Shown: positions 5,074 through 5,450 of the stretch, in pieces
Layout of the letters: each line of letters starts with the position of its first letter
How positions within the stretch are numbered: the stretch's first letter is position 1
Assembly: GCA_030620735.1 (NCBI GenBank)
Contig: JAUXDV010000140.1
Coordinates: forward strand, 1 to 5,450
DNA from: Gammaproteobacteria bacterium
Lineage (GTDB): Bacteria > Pseudomonadota > Gammaproteobacteria > Chromatiales > Chromatiaceae
Direction of reading: 5' to 3'
Length of the DNA stretch: 5,450 nt
Notes under the pieces: generated by a model
Database searches by the model: none
What the model was told of the DNA's origin: nothing
What the model saw: only the letters and a program-made list of their open reading frames with translations
Made by a program: the position numbers and the translations under genes

Positions 5074-5450
5074 TTATCCATCACGGCAAGTTCAAATGCC
5101 ATCCATGTGGGACGGCCATGGTTACACTGACCGCTGCGTTCGGTGCGCTCCATATCCCGCAGCAGCGCATTCATCTCCTCGATGCTCAAACGCCGGTTGG
5201 CGCGTACCGAGCCATGGCAGGCCATCGTACCCAGGGTTTCGTTGATCGTCTCCTGGATGCGTTCACTGCTGCCGTGCATGGCCAGATCCGACAACAGATC
5301 ACGCAGCAGTCTCTCCGGGTCTGCGCCCTGCAAATAGACCGGCATGGAACGCACCACCAGGGTCTCGTCACCCAGCTGATCCACCTCCATGCCCAGTCGT
5401 TGAAACCACTCCTGCTGTTCGATGGCAAGCTCGACTTCCCGCGAACTGAC
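5052..5450 (-). CDS. mutL: MutL, mismatch repair protein (C-terminal 132 residues; 5' part outside window)
   Basis: Open from the window edge to a TAG stop, 132 residues. Family role: links mismatch recognition by MutS to strand nicking and excision. The fragment is the end of the C-terminal dimerisation domain: GMEVDQLGDETLVVRSMPVYL at about 20-40, ACHGSVRANRRLS at 77-89 with Cys78, EMNALLRDMERTERSGQCNHGRPTW at about 92-116 with Cys109 and His111. In endonuclease-type MutL these cysteine and C-x-H motifs complete the metal site together with the DQHAxxE motif, which would lie upstream, outside the window. E. coli MutL ends differently and lacks them. This end resembles Pseudomonas MutL, so a nicking MutL is inferred. 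The reading frame runs through the miaA start. Confidence 0.96.
   Translation of the reverse strand, partial: VSSREVELAIEQQEWFQRLGMEVDQLGDETLVVRSMPVYLQGADPERLLRDLLSDLAMHGSSERIQETINETLGTMACHGSVRANRRLSIEEMNALLRDMERTERSGQCNHGRPTWMAFELAVMDKWFSRGE

Overview
The window carries one strand-uniform gene cluster, all on the minus strand. Read in the direction of transcription (from high to low coordinates) it is mutL (3' end only), miaA, hfq, hflX, hflK, hflC (nearly complete, cut by the window edge). This is the conserved mutL-miaA-hfq-hflX-hflK-hflC order of Gammaproteobacteria. The MutL end is the C-x-H zinc-motif type found with endonuclease-competent MutL (as in Pseudomonas), not the E. coli MutH-dependent type, and HflC lacks the long insertion seen in E. 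coli. The host is therefore most likely a non-enteric gammaproteobacterium of moderate GC. A sulfur-oxidiser or Chromatiales-like lineage is a guess from general resemblance only.

Region by region: 5450-5052 is the last 132 codons of mutL, overlapping miaA by 22 nt. 5073-4129 is miaA (tRNA dimethylallyltransferase). 4128-3994 is a spacer with a palindromic heptamer-repeat element that also supplies the last codons and stop of miaA, followed by an AT-rich stretch with a possible hfq promoter. 3993-3730 is hfq (RNA chaperone). After 31 bp comes hflX (3698-2394, ribosome-associated GTPase, GTG start). 2393-2036 is a 358-bp gene-free gap, unusually rich in structure. In order of transcription it has a terminator-like hairpin, a dispersed-type palindromic repeat, an operator-like palindrome overlapping a possible extended -10 promoter, and a leader hairpin before a strong Shine-Dalgarno. 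2035-857 is hflK and 857-1 is hflC, joined by a TGATG stop/start overlap.

The genes link mismatch repair, tRNA modification, sRNA-based regulation, rescue of stalled ribosomes and FtsH protease control. HflK and HflC are the two subunits of the membrane complex that surrounds FtsH. All coding genes look intact and ordinary for their families. The unusual content is in the two intergenic repeat elements and the possible separate promoter for hflKC. I see no sign of an undescribed multi-gene system, and no tRNA, rRNA, CRISPR array, transposase gene or plus-strand gene.
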